64,000 nucleotides of DNA from Manihot esculenta (taxonomy: Eukaryota; Streptophyta; Magnoliopsida; Malpighiales; Euphorbiaceae): positions 3,906,611 to 3,970,610 of the forward strand of contig NC_035177.2 in assembly GCF_001659605.2 (NCBI RefSeq), read 5' to 3'. Below, one piece after another: positions 10,153 through 20,845 of this stretch. A program made the translations under genes and the position numbers. Under the pieces are notes generated by a model, which was given only the letters and a program-made list of their open reading frames with translations, was not told the origin of the DNA and made no database searches. The stretch's first letter is position 1, and each line of letters opens with the position of its first letter.

Positions 10153-12426
10153 TCGGATGAAGCCCTTTTCTACCAGCTCCTGCAACTGCTCTTTCAACAC
10201 CTTCAACTCAGCTGGGGCCATCCTGTAGGGAGGGATAGAGATCGGTCTAGTTCCAAGCACCAACTCTATCTCGAACTCTATCTCCCTAGCAGGTGGTAAA
10301 CCTGGAAGCTCGTCTGGAAAGACATCCTGAAACTCTCTGACAATTGGCACCGAGGCTGGCTCCCTGACCTGACTACTAAGCTCTCTCACATGAGCCAAAT
10401 ACCCCTGACATCCCTTCCTAAGCAACCTACGAGCCTGAAGAGCTGATATCAGACCTCTAGGTGTACCCCTCTTGTCTCCTCTGAAGATAACCTCTGACCC
10501 GTTCTGATCTCTGAACCTGACTACCTTGACCCTGCAGTCCAAGGTAGCACCATGGATAGATAGCCAATCCATCCCTAGAATGACGTCAAAGTCTGTCAAA
10601 TCTAGAACCACAAGGTCGGCGGAGAGGCATCTTCCCTCAACAAAAACTGGACTGTACTGGCAGACTGACTCTGCCACTGACGGGTCACACTTGGGTCCAC
10701 TGACCCATAGGGGACACTCTAACCCAGAGACTATCAGACCCAACCTCTCAACGGCTCTCGGAGCAATAAATGAATGAGATGCACCCGGGTCCATTAATGC
10801 ATACACATCAGAACACCCAATGACGAGATTACCTGACACCACGGTGTTGGATGTGTTAGCCTCCTGCTGAGTCATGGTGAAGATCCTGGCTGGAGCTAAT
10901 GGACCTTCACCTCGGGAACCAGAAGAAGAGGCTGCCCCTCTCCCTCTACCTTTGCCACTGCCCTGAGTTGTGGCTGGGGCTGCTGGCTGTGCCACACTAC
11001 CAGAAGCTGTCTGCTGGGGCTGGCCCATAAAAGGTGCTCTAGGACACTCCCGAGCCATGTGTCCCTCCTGTCCACATCTGAAACATGAATTGGTCTCAGC
11101 TGGACACACTCCTTTGTGCGGCCTCCCACACCTTTGGCATTCTGTACCATCTGAACCTGAGCTCGAGCCACCTCCGAATCCCAGACCGGATTTCAACTTA
11201 CTCCAAAACTTATTCTTCTTCGATTTCTTAGTGGTGTTATTCCACCTCTTGCTACTTGAGCCCTGAGAAGAGAGACCTGGCCCTCCTCTGCTTGGGGTCT
11301 TAACCCCTGAAGACTGGGTCACTGACTGCTTCACTGACCCCTCAACTATAGCACTCGCCTCCATCCTTCGAGCCATATCCACCACAGTGTGGAAACTTTC
11401 CCTCTCAACTGACTGAATCAAAGAGGAGTACCTGGAATGCAGCTTCATAACATATCTCTTGGCTTTCTTCGAATCGGTATCTAGAGCTTGCGCTGAAAAA
11501 GGCAATAGCTCTAAGAATTTATCCGTGAACTCCTCCACACTCATGTGTTCTATCTGCCTCAGCTGTTCAAACTCAATCATCTTCAGTTCTCTGGAACTGT
11601 CTGGAAAAGCCCATCCAGCGAACTCATTTGCAAATTCTTCCCATGTCATGCCGTCTAGTCTCGGGTCCACATAACACTTGAACCATTCCCGTGCCTTTTT
11701 GCACTTTAAGGTGAACCCTGCCATCTGAATGGCCCTGCTATCATCCACCCCTAGCTCATCAGTTATTGTCTTCACTACTCTCAGATACTCAAAGGGGTCA
11801 TCCCCTGACTTGTATTTGGGAGCATCCAGCTTAAGGTAATCTGTCATCTTTACCTTGCTCCCACCGGCTGAGCTAGGTCTAGAAGGTTGAGTAACTGGGA
11901 CTGCTGGTTCTGTAGGTGGTGGAGGTGGGGGTGCAGCATTCCCCGAGGTGGGGTTTGCCGGGTTTGGATAGAAGGGTGAGGGTGGATAAGCTGGGTACTG
12001 CGTGTAAGGTGGATAGAAAGGTGGATAAGGCATGTAGGTAGGATAGGGGTTAAAGCTGGAATAATCCGATGTACCTCCCATCGGATACCCTGAACCCTGT
12101 GGGAAAGGTGGATAATGGGGTGGAAAACCATACCCCGAGGCCTGAATGCCTCCCTGCGACTCCCCTGTCCCCTCTTCCTCCATGCTAACATCCAGATTCC
12201 CATTCCTCCTCTGATCCTCTTCCATAACCTCCCTCACATCTGAAGAACTTCCTCCTCTATCTGTCCCCCTTCTGCTAGCATCAAAAGACCTTCTAGGGTC
12301 CCTTGACACTCTTTCTCTGTTTGCTCTACATGACATTGCCCTAGGCAATGTAGGAGGACGGGCGCTCGTGCCCTCATCCTCAGGTGGCACTCCAGTCAAT
12401 CGTGCAGATCGACGAGTTCCTCTCAT
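10153..12426 (-). CDS. Element B Gag-protease polyprotein (ends at premature TAG)
   Basis: The start is the MRGTRRSA methionine shared with A and D. The protein has a Pro/Tyr-rich N-terminus, the capsid domain (KMTDYLKLDAPKY onward), a CxxCxxxHxxxxC zinc knuckle (CFRCGQEGHMAREC), and an aspartic protease with DPGASHSF and ILGMDWL. It reaches the beginning of RT (EKGFIR) before the stop. In the parent element this frame ran on through RT, RNase H and integrase as one polyprotein. The frame is uninterrupted for about 2.27 kb. Confidence 0.9.
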
Positions 12427-12683
12427 CCTGTTTTCTGAAAAATAGTACACATCACACAAACATTAGCATCATATGGTTCACGTGGGCACACATGAACCCT
12501 CATCACATATACATCATTCATATCATAGCATCAATGCACATGTATATAATCATGGCATTTCACATTATCATACAAGACAGGACTCCACATCCTATCCTAG
12601 TGGACATGATCATTCCTATTGTGCTTGACCTTCTATAACATCTATGAGCCCGATACTCTAGGTCCGATCCTATGAACCTAGGG

Positions 12684-12694
12684 CTCTGATACCA
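12684..12694 (-). other. Primer-binding site of element B
   Basis: CTCTGATACCA is the reverse complement of TGGTATCAGAG, three bases from the LTR edge at 12698. It is the same Met-tRNA type as in A and D. Confidence 0.88.
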
Positions 12695-12697
12695 TTC

Positions 12698-15011
12698 TGT
12701 AACGACCGGAAAATCGGACCGCTACCGGCGCTAGGATCCGGGTCAACTTAAGGCCGCCGGGACCCGTAGCAAGCCAAACATACATCTTGGAAACCTGTTT
12801 AATCCCATACATGATCAAGAAATTACATAAAAATTTAAAACTTTTCTTTCATTCATACACCAAACTCAACCTGTGCATAAACATAATCATAATCATAGTC
12901 ATGACCCCTCTGTGGGATCTCATCAATGCCCCAATGGGCGATACATCATACGTTGAGTTGGTTTGCATAATCAACATAAAATATTTAAGATCATGTATTA
13001 AAAGGGATATCTTATGCATATAGTCAAGCACAACCTCTAATCCTCAAAGTCATTACATACCTAAAACTGTACTTTTACATAACATTAATACATTTATCAT
13101 GTCCACACTATCTATTACATATACATGACTTCATTACTCTTACGGACCTCCTGGTCTACCCTGTACCTGCAATCCTGGGGAAAAAGGGACAGGGGTGAGC
13201 TACTAGAGCCCAGTGAGCAGAATATTAAAAACATTTAAATCATATGGATCATGGAATGCATCACATCACAGCTAATCACATCAAGGATGAACTTGTCACC
13301 AATAGCCCTCTACATAGTCCAACTGTGCCAGAACGTAGAATGGGTCTTGGTCTTTCCCTTACATGGTGCCAGCAAACGTAGAATGGGTCCCACTAGTCTT
13401 ACATTCCGTACTGTACATATCACATCGTCATATCATAGATCGAGGGCTTTGGATCATCCAACGTTCATCCATATCAATCAACAATAAAGTATGCAATGCA
13501 ACATATTCGTGAATTCTAATGCAAACAACCTAGTACATCTTATGGCATTTATGATGCGTGAAGCATGCTAAAAAGTCCATTATTTGCTTTAAAACATAAT
13601 GAGTTATTTCACTCACCTCTGGGTAGCTCTGACCAGACACTGGAGCAGCTGACTCACTACTGGGGTCCTCAGTTCCTCGGGTCCGAACCTACACAGGTGG
13701 ACTCAAATGAGGGACCAAACAAACATGAACATAACTCTAAACCACTCCCCAAAAACCCCCTAAAACATCATGAAACAATCATAGAAAAACATGCAAAGGA
13801 AGGCTGGACAGGGCACTTTCGGCGGCCGAAAGTCCCTCCAGAGCCGAAAGTCAGGCAGGTTCGGCGGCACCTTCGGCGACCGAAACTCCCAGACAGAGGC
13901 AAAACTCATGCATGTTCGGCGGCACTTTCGGCGGCCGAAACTCCCAGACAGAGACGAAAGTCTCCTTTCGGGGGCAAGCTTCGGCAGCCGAAGGCTGCCT
14001 CCACAAGCATGTTCGGCGGCACTTTCGGCGGCCGAAACTCCCAGACAGAGACGAAAGTCTCCTTTCGGGGGCAAGCTTCGGCAGCCGAAGGCTGCCTCCA
14101 CAAGCATGTTCGGCGGCCGAAAGTTCCTTCGGCTGCCGAACCTGGTTTCTCCCATTGTGGCAGAAACTCAGCTCTCTTATGCACATTTGCCTCCAAAACT
14201 ACCCAAATCATGCATAACCTATTCTACAACATTTCCAAACATACACAAACAAGCATACAAGTTCCTAGGGGCATCAAACCATCAAAAACCCCAACTACAA
14301 CACATCAAGCAACTCACATTATTCATAATCACATATAAAACCCATAAACCTAATCATGAGCTAAACATGCATTCTACCCCATAGATCTACGTAAAACTTA
14401 CTTAAAACATGAAATGAGCTTAAGATCGGCTCTTACCTCATGGAGATCGAGAGAGACGACCTAAACTCGGAGATGGGAGGGGTTGAGTTCCTTTGAACCT
14501 CAAAGCTCCAAAACTTTGCTCAAAGCTTGAAAATCTTCAAAACAACATAAAAACTCATGAAAATCGAGTAGGATTGGAAGGAAAGAACTCAAGATCGGTG
14601 AGGGACGGTGGAGAGCTCACCTTGGCCGAAAATGGGGAAAAAGCTCGCCCGTTTTCGGCTAAGGGACCCTTTTATAGTGGCTGGCCAGGCCACGTTCGGG
14701 GCCGAACGTGCCTCCGCATGCATGCCATGTTCGGCGGCCGAACCTGGACTTTCCTCACTTATGCTTTCGGGGGCCTAAAGGCGCTCCCGAAGGCATGCAT
14801 GTTCGGCGGCCGAACTTGAGGTTCGGCGGCCGAACCTAAGTTTTCCTCCAAGGTTGTTTTTATGCAAAAACTCATTTCCATTTTACTTAAAACCATGAAA
14901 TACCTTAAAACATTTTATGAAGACATGTTTCTACCCTACTAGAGGCTTCCGACATCCGAGGTTCAACCGGACGGTAGGAATTCCGATACCGGAGTATAGC
15001 CGGGTATTACA
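12698..15011 (-). repeat. 5' LTR of element B
   Basis: On the plus strand it starts TGTAACGACC and ends GGGTATTACA, 2314 bp. It is the reverse orientation of the LTR type seen in A. A block with two near-identical copies of about 95 bp, rich in TTCGGCGGCCGAA and TTCGGCAGCCGAA, lies at about 13910-14120. A reversed TATA box (CTTTTATAGTGG) is at about 14670. Confidence 0.93.
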
Positions 15012-15804
15012 GCACCCCTGGCAATATGTTATATGTAAGAGAAGACCAGGTGAGGCCGTATCGCCCCTAGCATAGTTGGACATGTTATGAAATGAGTTAT
15101 GTAAGAGAAGACCAGGTGAGGCCGTATCGCCCCTGGCACAGTTGGACATGTTATGAGATGTAGAGGGCTATTGGTGACAAGTTCATCCTTGATGTGATAT
15201 GTTTGTGATGTGATGCATTTCATGAAAGCATAAGTTTAAATGCTTTTTATTATTGTTCTGCTCACTGGGCTTTATAGCTCACCCCTTTCCCCTAACCCCA
15301 GGCTTGCAGGGTCAGCAAGGTCAGAGATAGTGCAGGAGGTCAGCAGGTCATGGTTTTGGTCATGATTTGTAATAGAATAGTAGTGGACATGATGAAATGT
15401 AAAATTATGTAATGAAGTAAAAGGATGTATAGTAAAGAATTGTAATGAGGTTTAGTATTGTGCTTAGCCCTACTGTTTATGGTTTGTCCCTGTTCATATG
15501 ATCGTTATGTATGTTTAATGATATTTAATGATGAAATGTTTATGGACTGAGCTTAACATATGGTATGCTGACCCTACTTGAGCATTTGATGAGGGCTCAG
15601 TATAAGGGTTCTATGTTTTTAGACATAGGGCATGTACAGGTCAAGCTTGGTAAATGAAAAGTTTTAAAGTTTAGTGAAAATGTTGGTCATGTATGGGCTT
15701 ATACCATTTGTACAGGATGTATGTTAGGCTTGCTACGGGTCCCGGCGACTTTAAGTCGATCTGTATCCTAGCACTGGTAGCGGTCCGATTTCTGGGTCGT
15801 TACA
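15012..15804 (+). repeat. LTR fragment C (3' part, same family)
   Basis: The sequence matches the R/U5 half of the family LTR in plus orientation: the GCCGTATCGCCCC repeat, CTCACTGGGCTTTATAGCTCACCCC, and an end in TTGCTACGGGTCCCGGC...GGGTCGTTACA. It begins exactly at the outer edge of B, inside a GCCCCTGGC-type repeat unit, so B is inferred to have inserted into it. Its first part is expected left of the window. Confidence 0.85.
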
Positions 15805-15866
15805 GTTATAAACAATTTTGATGTACTTAAATCGTTTTACTAATACATTATTTAAAATTTATAATG

Positions 15867-16247
15867 TAGGATAAATACATACAACTAAAGGAGGCAACAA
15901 CACAGTAACAGGAGGGAAGCAATGAGCCGATGCCCATAAATGAGGCCCAGCTTTACTACTGCTGTTGAGTTTATATATTAGCGTCTCATGCTTCAGCATA
16001 TTTTCATGAGCCATCTCATTGTTTCGCTTCATACACATCTGCACCCCCAGTGGATCCTCCTACAATTGAAGCAATGAACAGGATGCAGAATAAAATTGAT
16101 CGGCTAGAGACAGAGAATGGTCGAATTACCACAGTACTGGACGAGTTGCATGCATTTATGCATAGGATTATGGCACAACAGGGTATTGGGACATCCACTC
16201 AGACATCTGCTCCTAGGGCACCTCCAGCTCCGTCTCCACAGCAGTAG
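15867..16247 (+). pseudogene. C-terminal end of a CACTA transposase
   Basis: One frame reads YIQLKEATTQ, stop, QEGSNEPMPINEAQLYY, stop, then stays open through ASHASAYF and a short coiled-coil-like stretch (IEAMNRMQNKIDRLETEN) to a Pro-rich tail and a stop at about 16247. The order (a short LYY motif, a glycine/serine-type segment, a coiled coil close to the 3' terminus) fits the tail of TNP2-type CACTA transposases. Two in-frame stops make it non-functional. Family assignment rests mainly on the adjacent CACTA terminus. Confidence 0.6.
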
Positions 16248-16559
16248 CATGATGATGCCCCTGTCATTGGTGATCATCATACAGACAGTGATAATGATAC
16301 AGATGATAAGTTTGCTAGTTTAGTTTAGTATGTATCTTTTGTTATAACCAGTTTGTAATTTTTATTTCAAATTATAATTGTAGTACAAAATTTTTATGTT
16401 TTAAATATATTTTAATGATTAATTTGGCTTTTTACATTTATAGTTTAATAATGTCCAGGATGATGATGGATGTATATAAATGTATAGGGTACAGATACAG
16501 GTGCATAATGTATGAAAGTATAGGGATGATTTTGCAATTTTATGATTTACTAATGGATT

Positions 16560-16850
16560 ACCAACGGAATTTCCGTTGGTGTCACTAACGGATCCATGTC
16601 TTTCGCAAAGGAAAACAACGCCATTTTGTATTTATTAACATCTTACTAACGCAAATTCCGTTAGTATTACTAACGGAATTGCATTCCGTTAGTAATCCGT
16701 TAGTGTCACCAACGGACATTTCCGTTGGTGATCCGTTAGTATCATTAACGGATACAAATTCCGTTAGTGAATAATTTACTAACGAGATTTTTTCCAACAA
16801 AATGAATCCGTCACAAATCGTCACAAATCCGTTAGTGAAATTAGAATATC
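16560..16850. repeat. CACTA subterminal repeat array
   Basis: At least ten direct and inverted copies of a motif close to TCCGTTAGT/ACTAACGGA occur in under 300 bp. Such clusters next to CACTA termini are known binding sites for the element's own DNA-binding protein. The six-frame translation here is not protein. Confidence 0.8.
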
Positions 16851-16877
16851 AATATTTACGAAACGAAAATTTCCTGC

Positions 16878-16902
16878 GGTAATTTTTAAAATTCTTGTAG
16901 TG
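16878..16902. repeat. CACTA terminal inverted repeat (right end)
   Basis: It reads GGTAATTTTTAAAATTCTTGTAGTG in two blocks (16879-16890 and 16891-16902). The reverse complement begins CACTACAAGAA, the plant CACTA consensus. The flank continues TTTATAG; the 3-bp target duplication cannot be tested without the left end. Confidence 0.85.
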
Positions 16903-17765
16903 TTTATAGAATATTCATCTTAATTATTGCAATCAAACATTACAAAGCTTTTATCCTAAATCAAAGAGTTTTTTTTATTATTAAAAAATAAATTCTCTAA
17001 ATCCTTAATCAGAAATTTTAAATTAACGTATCAAAGAATTTTTATTTTCGAGAAATTTTCATTAAAAATTGTATTCATTTTTTACTAAATCAAAGCAAAT
17101 TGAAATTTGTTTGACCTCTTTTTATTACCTTCAAACTTCATAAACAAATTTTTGTGAAATATAATAAAAGTAAATAGTCTAATGAATTAAAATAAAACAA
17201 GAAGGATTTACCAAAATTTTTCAAACAATTTATAGATTTTTTTTATAAGTAAGAAATTTTATTAATTAACCAGAAAACTCAACCTGATACTGGAGTGATA
17301 ATTCATATATGAGTTTAGTATGATGGTAAGGAAAGGATTTGTATGGTCAATCTATATTTAGATTATGTTGAATGCATAAATTTACTTAATAGCATCCTCA
17401 GCTTTAAAAACGTTTCATCTCCCTTTTAAAATTTCATAATTGGTAAATTTATGAAGCCCAATACAAAATTAATCACAAGTTTTATTTTATTTTATTTTTT
17501 TTAAAATATATATATATATATATTTTAAATGAGAATTGGATAGTAGAACCTGAGATCTCTCAAATTTACTTAGATATATTTACCATCAGACTAAGTTTAT
17601 GAGTGACCTCTCAAATTTACTCAGATACACTTACCATCAGACTAAATTTATTAGTAGAATTTAAGACCTCTCAAATTTACTCAGATACATTTACCATCAG
17701 ACTAAGTTTATGAGTGACCTCTCAAATTTACTCAGATACGCTTACCATCAGACTAAGTTTATGAG

Positions 17766-17797
<32 letters not shown>

Positions 17798-18152
17798 GCC
17801 GTCCGCTAGTACTATTTATCTTTCAACAATCTTGATACTAATTAAAATCACAAAATATTAAATACTAAATATTAAATTGTTCACGGAATCGGCTTACTAA
17901 TTAAATTATTCGCGTGACTTTCTATTTATCCTATTTATAAAAATCAAACTCTCGATCTTATTTAAAAAAATATTAAACCACTCATCTCAATACTCTAATC
18001 GGTCTTTTTTACCAACGACTTAAACTCTTACTAACGGTAACAAAAAGCTCGAATTTCATATCTTATTTTGACTAGTCACTCTTTGCTTTATTTATTTAAC
18101 TTCTCATCTTCATTCAACTTTAGATTACTTAGGCTCCCAATTTGATTAATTA
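16903..18152. other. AT-rich spacer with minisatellite
   Basis: No gene is seen. It contains poly-T and poly-A runs, an (AT) run at about 17508-17525, the minisatellite described separately, and an (AT)14-like run at 17765-17793. Confidence 0.6.
17545..17765 (+). repeat. Minisatellite, four copies of about 50-63 bp
   Basis: The unit contains CTCTCAAATTTACTCAGATA and CTTACCATCAGACTAAGTTT. Copies begin near 17550, 17607, 17670 and 17717 and are separated by TATGAGTGAC or a slightly longer variant. It is flanked on both sides by (AT)n. Confidence 0.8.
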
Positions 18153-18161
18153 AAATAAGTA

Positions 18162-18548
18162 GGAGAAATAATTATTTAGTCCTTTAAGTTTAATAAAACT
18201 CATTAATTAGTCTGTTAATTTAAAAAATTTATTAAAATCCTTCATAAGGTATTAAAAAATCTACTAATCAGTTATTTATTAACTTTAAATATTAAGTGTT
18301 TTACTATTTAGTCTCTATAGTATAAACAAAATTTATTAATTGATCCCTTAATTTTATAAAATTTAAACTAATTAGTCCCACCGACTAATAGTATTTTAGA
18401 TTTTTCTCAGTATTTAGTGGCTCAAATTAAATGAGTGACTAATTTTTAGATTTTCTAATACTTAAAAGACGTTTTAATATGTTTTTCAAAATCAAGGAAT
18501 TAATTAGTGAAATTCATTATACTATAGAGACTAAATAGTAATTCTCCC
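18162..18548. mobile_element. MITE-like element with terminal inverted repeats and probable 9-bp target duplication
   Basis: The left end GGAGAAATAATTATTTAGTC mirrors the right end, whose reverse complement begins GGGAGAATTACTATTTAGTC. Flanks are AAATAAGTA (18153-18161) and AAATAAATA (18549-18557), 8 of 9 identical; 9 bp is the Mutator-type length. A third copy of the TATTTAGTCTCTATAGTATAA block occurs internally at about 18307. The flank is AT-rich, so a chance match is possible. Confidence 0.6.
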
Positions 18549-18557
18549 AAATAAATA

Positions 18558-19104
18558 TTAAAAAAAATTTCATATAAAATTTTCACCATCAAATTAATTT
18601 TAATATAAAAATTAAATTATTAACACAAACACTATTAATTTTTTTAATATTATTTTTCTGACTTGGTTGCAAATGAAATCCACCTAAGAACTACATATTA
18701 TTATATTCCACTATAGAACTTACTTGTCCAAAAACAATGTAATTCTCACCATGGCATTCGTCGTAGACTCTGGTTTTAATGGAGCATATTCTAAATCATG
18801 TCTTTGATTTATGCCCTAAAGAAGCAAAGCACCAAAATAAATAAATAAATACCCATATCATTTCTATGCTCATACAAAAAAATTAATAATTAATGAACAC
18901 TTCGAGGCAAATGAAACTCTCGAGAATTTCGTACACCAGCTGGGCTTGGTATCCTTGATCGATCAGCTTCTTCTACCAGCTGTGCATGGCCACACCCATC
19001 ACTTACTATTTCTTAAACCACCACCATCTTCTCCATTGCTCTTCACAAATCCTCTCTTTGATCATTTTTCCATTACCTTTTGCTCTGCAAGTGTTGGTTT
19101 AACA
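18558..19104. other. Upstream region of the membrane protein gene
   Basis: AT-rich DNA with no convincing gene. An ATG at 18946 is in frame with the coding start, but the start at 19105 has much better context. A 5' untranslated region probably lies at about 18900-19104; no TATA box can be assigned with confidence. Confidence 0.4.
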
Positions 19105-20845
19105 ATGGCAGAAACCAGTGTTGATGGAGTTGAAACTCACCATAGAATATCAGCTTCAGTGGCAAGTGAAGATGGAAAAGATCATGTTCAAGACATGGCC
19201 ACACCTGATGTGCTCAACACAGCAATGAAGATTGAGAGAGCTAAGGAGATTTATGATTCTGCTTATAACATTGATCATGTTGTGGCCAAACCCACAAGTG
19301 GAGAAGTTTGGATTTGGTATTTGTATGAGTTATGCTCTTATTTCATTCATAATACTCTTATACCTGTGCTTTTTCCACTCATTATCAGTCAAATCTTGGA
19401 CTTGCCTTCTGAACCTGATAGAGGCTGGGGATGGAGCCTTAAGGGCTTGTCATGTAACCCAAAGGAAACCAAACTGTAAGTTGATCACTCTCTTTTCGTA
19501 CATACCTGTTCGACACGGCCTTATTATAAAACAAGAACTTGGTTTGTTTAATTGGGTTTGAGCGAGTTCTTGTTCTTTTCGCAGGTACGAATCTCTAACA
19601 CATCCATCCATATCTATGAATGACTCGAAATTCTCTCCGTTAGAGTGGACATCCTTTTCCTGGGGTATAGGCTTGTTCTTAGCTGCTCCCATTGTTGCTT
19701 CCATTTCCACTTACCTTGATCATGGCCAGAACCAAATACTAATTACTGGGGCTGCAATAGCCATTGGAGCTTTCTTTTGTTTACCTTCAGGATTCTTCAA
19801 TGTCACATGGATCTTCCCTCCATATATTGCTGCTATAGTTGCAGCTAGCATTGTTGCTACAGCTTCTCACACCCGACAACTCGGTCTAATGGTTCGAGGT
19901 TTCACAGGGCCAGCCATTCAGCGAAGTCAATTTCCTATTCGCCGGGGGATCTCTAGCTGGCTCTCACTTTATGCCACTGCTGCTGGTGGCATAGGATCTG
20001 CCATTATCTCAACTTTCATTTACCATATGCTTAAACATGGGGAGAAATTTATAAGTCTTTGGGTTGTCTCAATCTTCAGTGGCCTTAAATGGCTTGCTGG
20101 TTTATCCCATGTCTTTTTTATCAAACCTGGTGTACCAAACACACAATCAGTGTCACCTATGGCCCATTTTCTCTCCATTTTCAAATACCCACATGCATTT
20201 GGAACCCTAATTTTGACTTTTCTTTCCTCATTTACTACAATGTGCATTTTCACAAGTGCAGTGCTCTATCTAATTGGGGAATTATGCTTTAAACCCTTAT
20301 TCATACTCATTTGCTGGCTAACTTATTTCATTTTCCCTCTTGTTTCATTGCCACTAATGCATCCAATTCAGCTAGCTCTTAAGGCCAATGCAGTGAAAAT
20401 GAACCTGCTAGGGTTTTATCTGTCAATAGTTACTTCTGCAATTGGGTTTTATTTCAGGTCAAAGATTTGGCATAAGGGACATGTATTGGTTTTAGTTGGA
20501 TTACAAAGCATATCAGTAGGGCTTTTGCATGGATTTGGAAGGATTCTGCTGATAGATTGCTCACCAATTGGCAAAGAAGGTGCATTTTCTGCATGGTTCT
20601 CATGGTTCAGAGCTGCTGGAACTTGTGCAGGGTTTGCAGTTGCATCAGCAATTCCTGGAAATGTGAGCAGAGCTTTTGGGATTGCATTTACTACTTGCAT
20701 CTGTGGAATGCTTCTGTTGAATTATGGAAACATTAGTGATTTTAAAGGAGCAATGGCTGCTGGGCTTGTGCGTGATGACGATGCCTTGGATGATGATGCC
20801 ATTGTTGATAAACATGGAAAGCTTCGGGATGAAACAGTCGTCTAA
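19105..20845 (+). CDS. Multi-pass membrane protein, MFS/Atg22-like, function unknown (two exons)
   Basis: Exon 1 is 19105-19475 and exon 2 is 19585-20845; the intron starts GTAAGT and ends TTTTCGCAG. Joined, they give 543 residues without a stop. The start was chosen for its AACAATGGC context; an in-frame ATG at 18946 would add 53 residues that look like translated leader. Residues 1-65 are hydrophilic. A first hydrophobic segment (about 68-97, WIWYLYELCSYF) is followed by the loop RGWGWSLKGLSC and about ten further hydrophobic stretches. The C-terminal tail is acidic (DDDALDDDA). The layout resembles plant major-facilitator-like proteins related to vacuolar effluxer Atg22; this is recognition by overall look only. 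No substrate can be inferred. It appears intact and is one of two host genes here. Confidence 0.85.

Larger units (their letters stand above)
8115..15011 (-). mobile_element. Chromovirus B (Ty3/gypsy), reverse strand, 3' part displaced by element A
   Basis: On the minus strand the order is LTR (15011-12698), primer site, gag, protease, RT, RNase H, integrase. It breaks off inside the integrase core at 8115, where A begins. The sequence at 8115 matches the interior of the integrase gene of D near 50192, so the remainder of B should lie left of A, outside the window. B itself lies inside LTR fragment C, which resumes at 15012. Confidence 0.92.
15805..16902 (+). mobile_element. 3' end of a CACTA (En/Spm) DNA transposon
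   Basis: The right terminus reads TTAAAATTCTTGTAGTG, the reverse complement of the CACTACAAGAATTTTAA terminal repeat of plant CACTA elements. Before it lie subterminal repeats built on TAACGGA/TCCGTTAGT and a degenerate coding end. The left part is missing, interrupted by LTR fragment C at 15804. Confidence 0.88.

Noticed and set aside
13910..14120. Array of regularly spaced palindromes that could suggest a CRISPR-like array
   Set aside because: It is plant LTR sequence; the spacers are themselves repeated and the motif occurs in every LTR of the family.
13565..14384. Several overlapping open frames up to 257 residues in both directions
   Set aside because: They lie inside the LTR of B. They arise from the GC-rich palindromes, appear in all frames and are not conserved in sense between LTR copies.
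18946..19104. Upstream in-frame ATG of the membrane protein gene
   Set aside because: Poor context and a His/Pro/Phe-rich, leader-like translation; the ATG at 19105 has AACAATGGC context.
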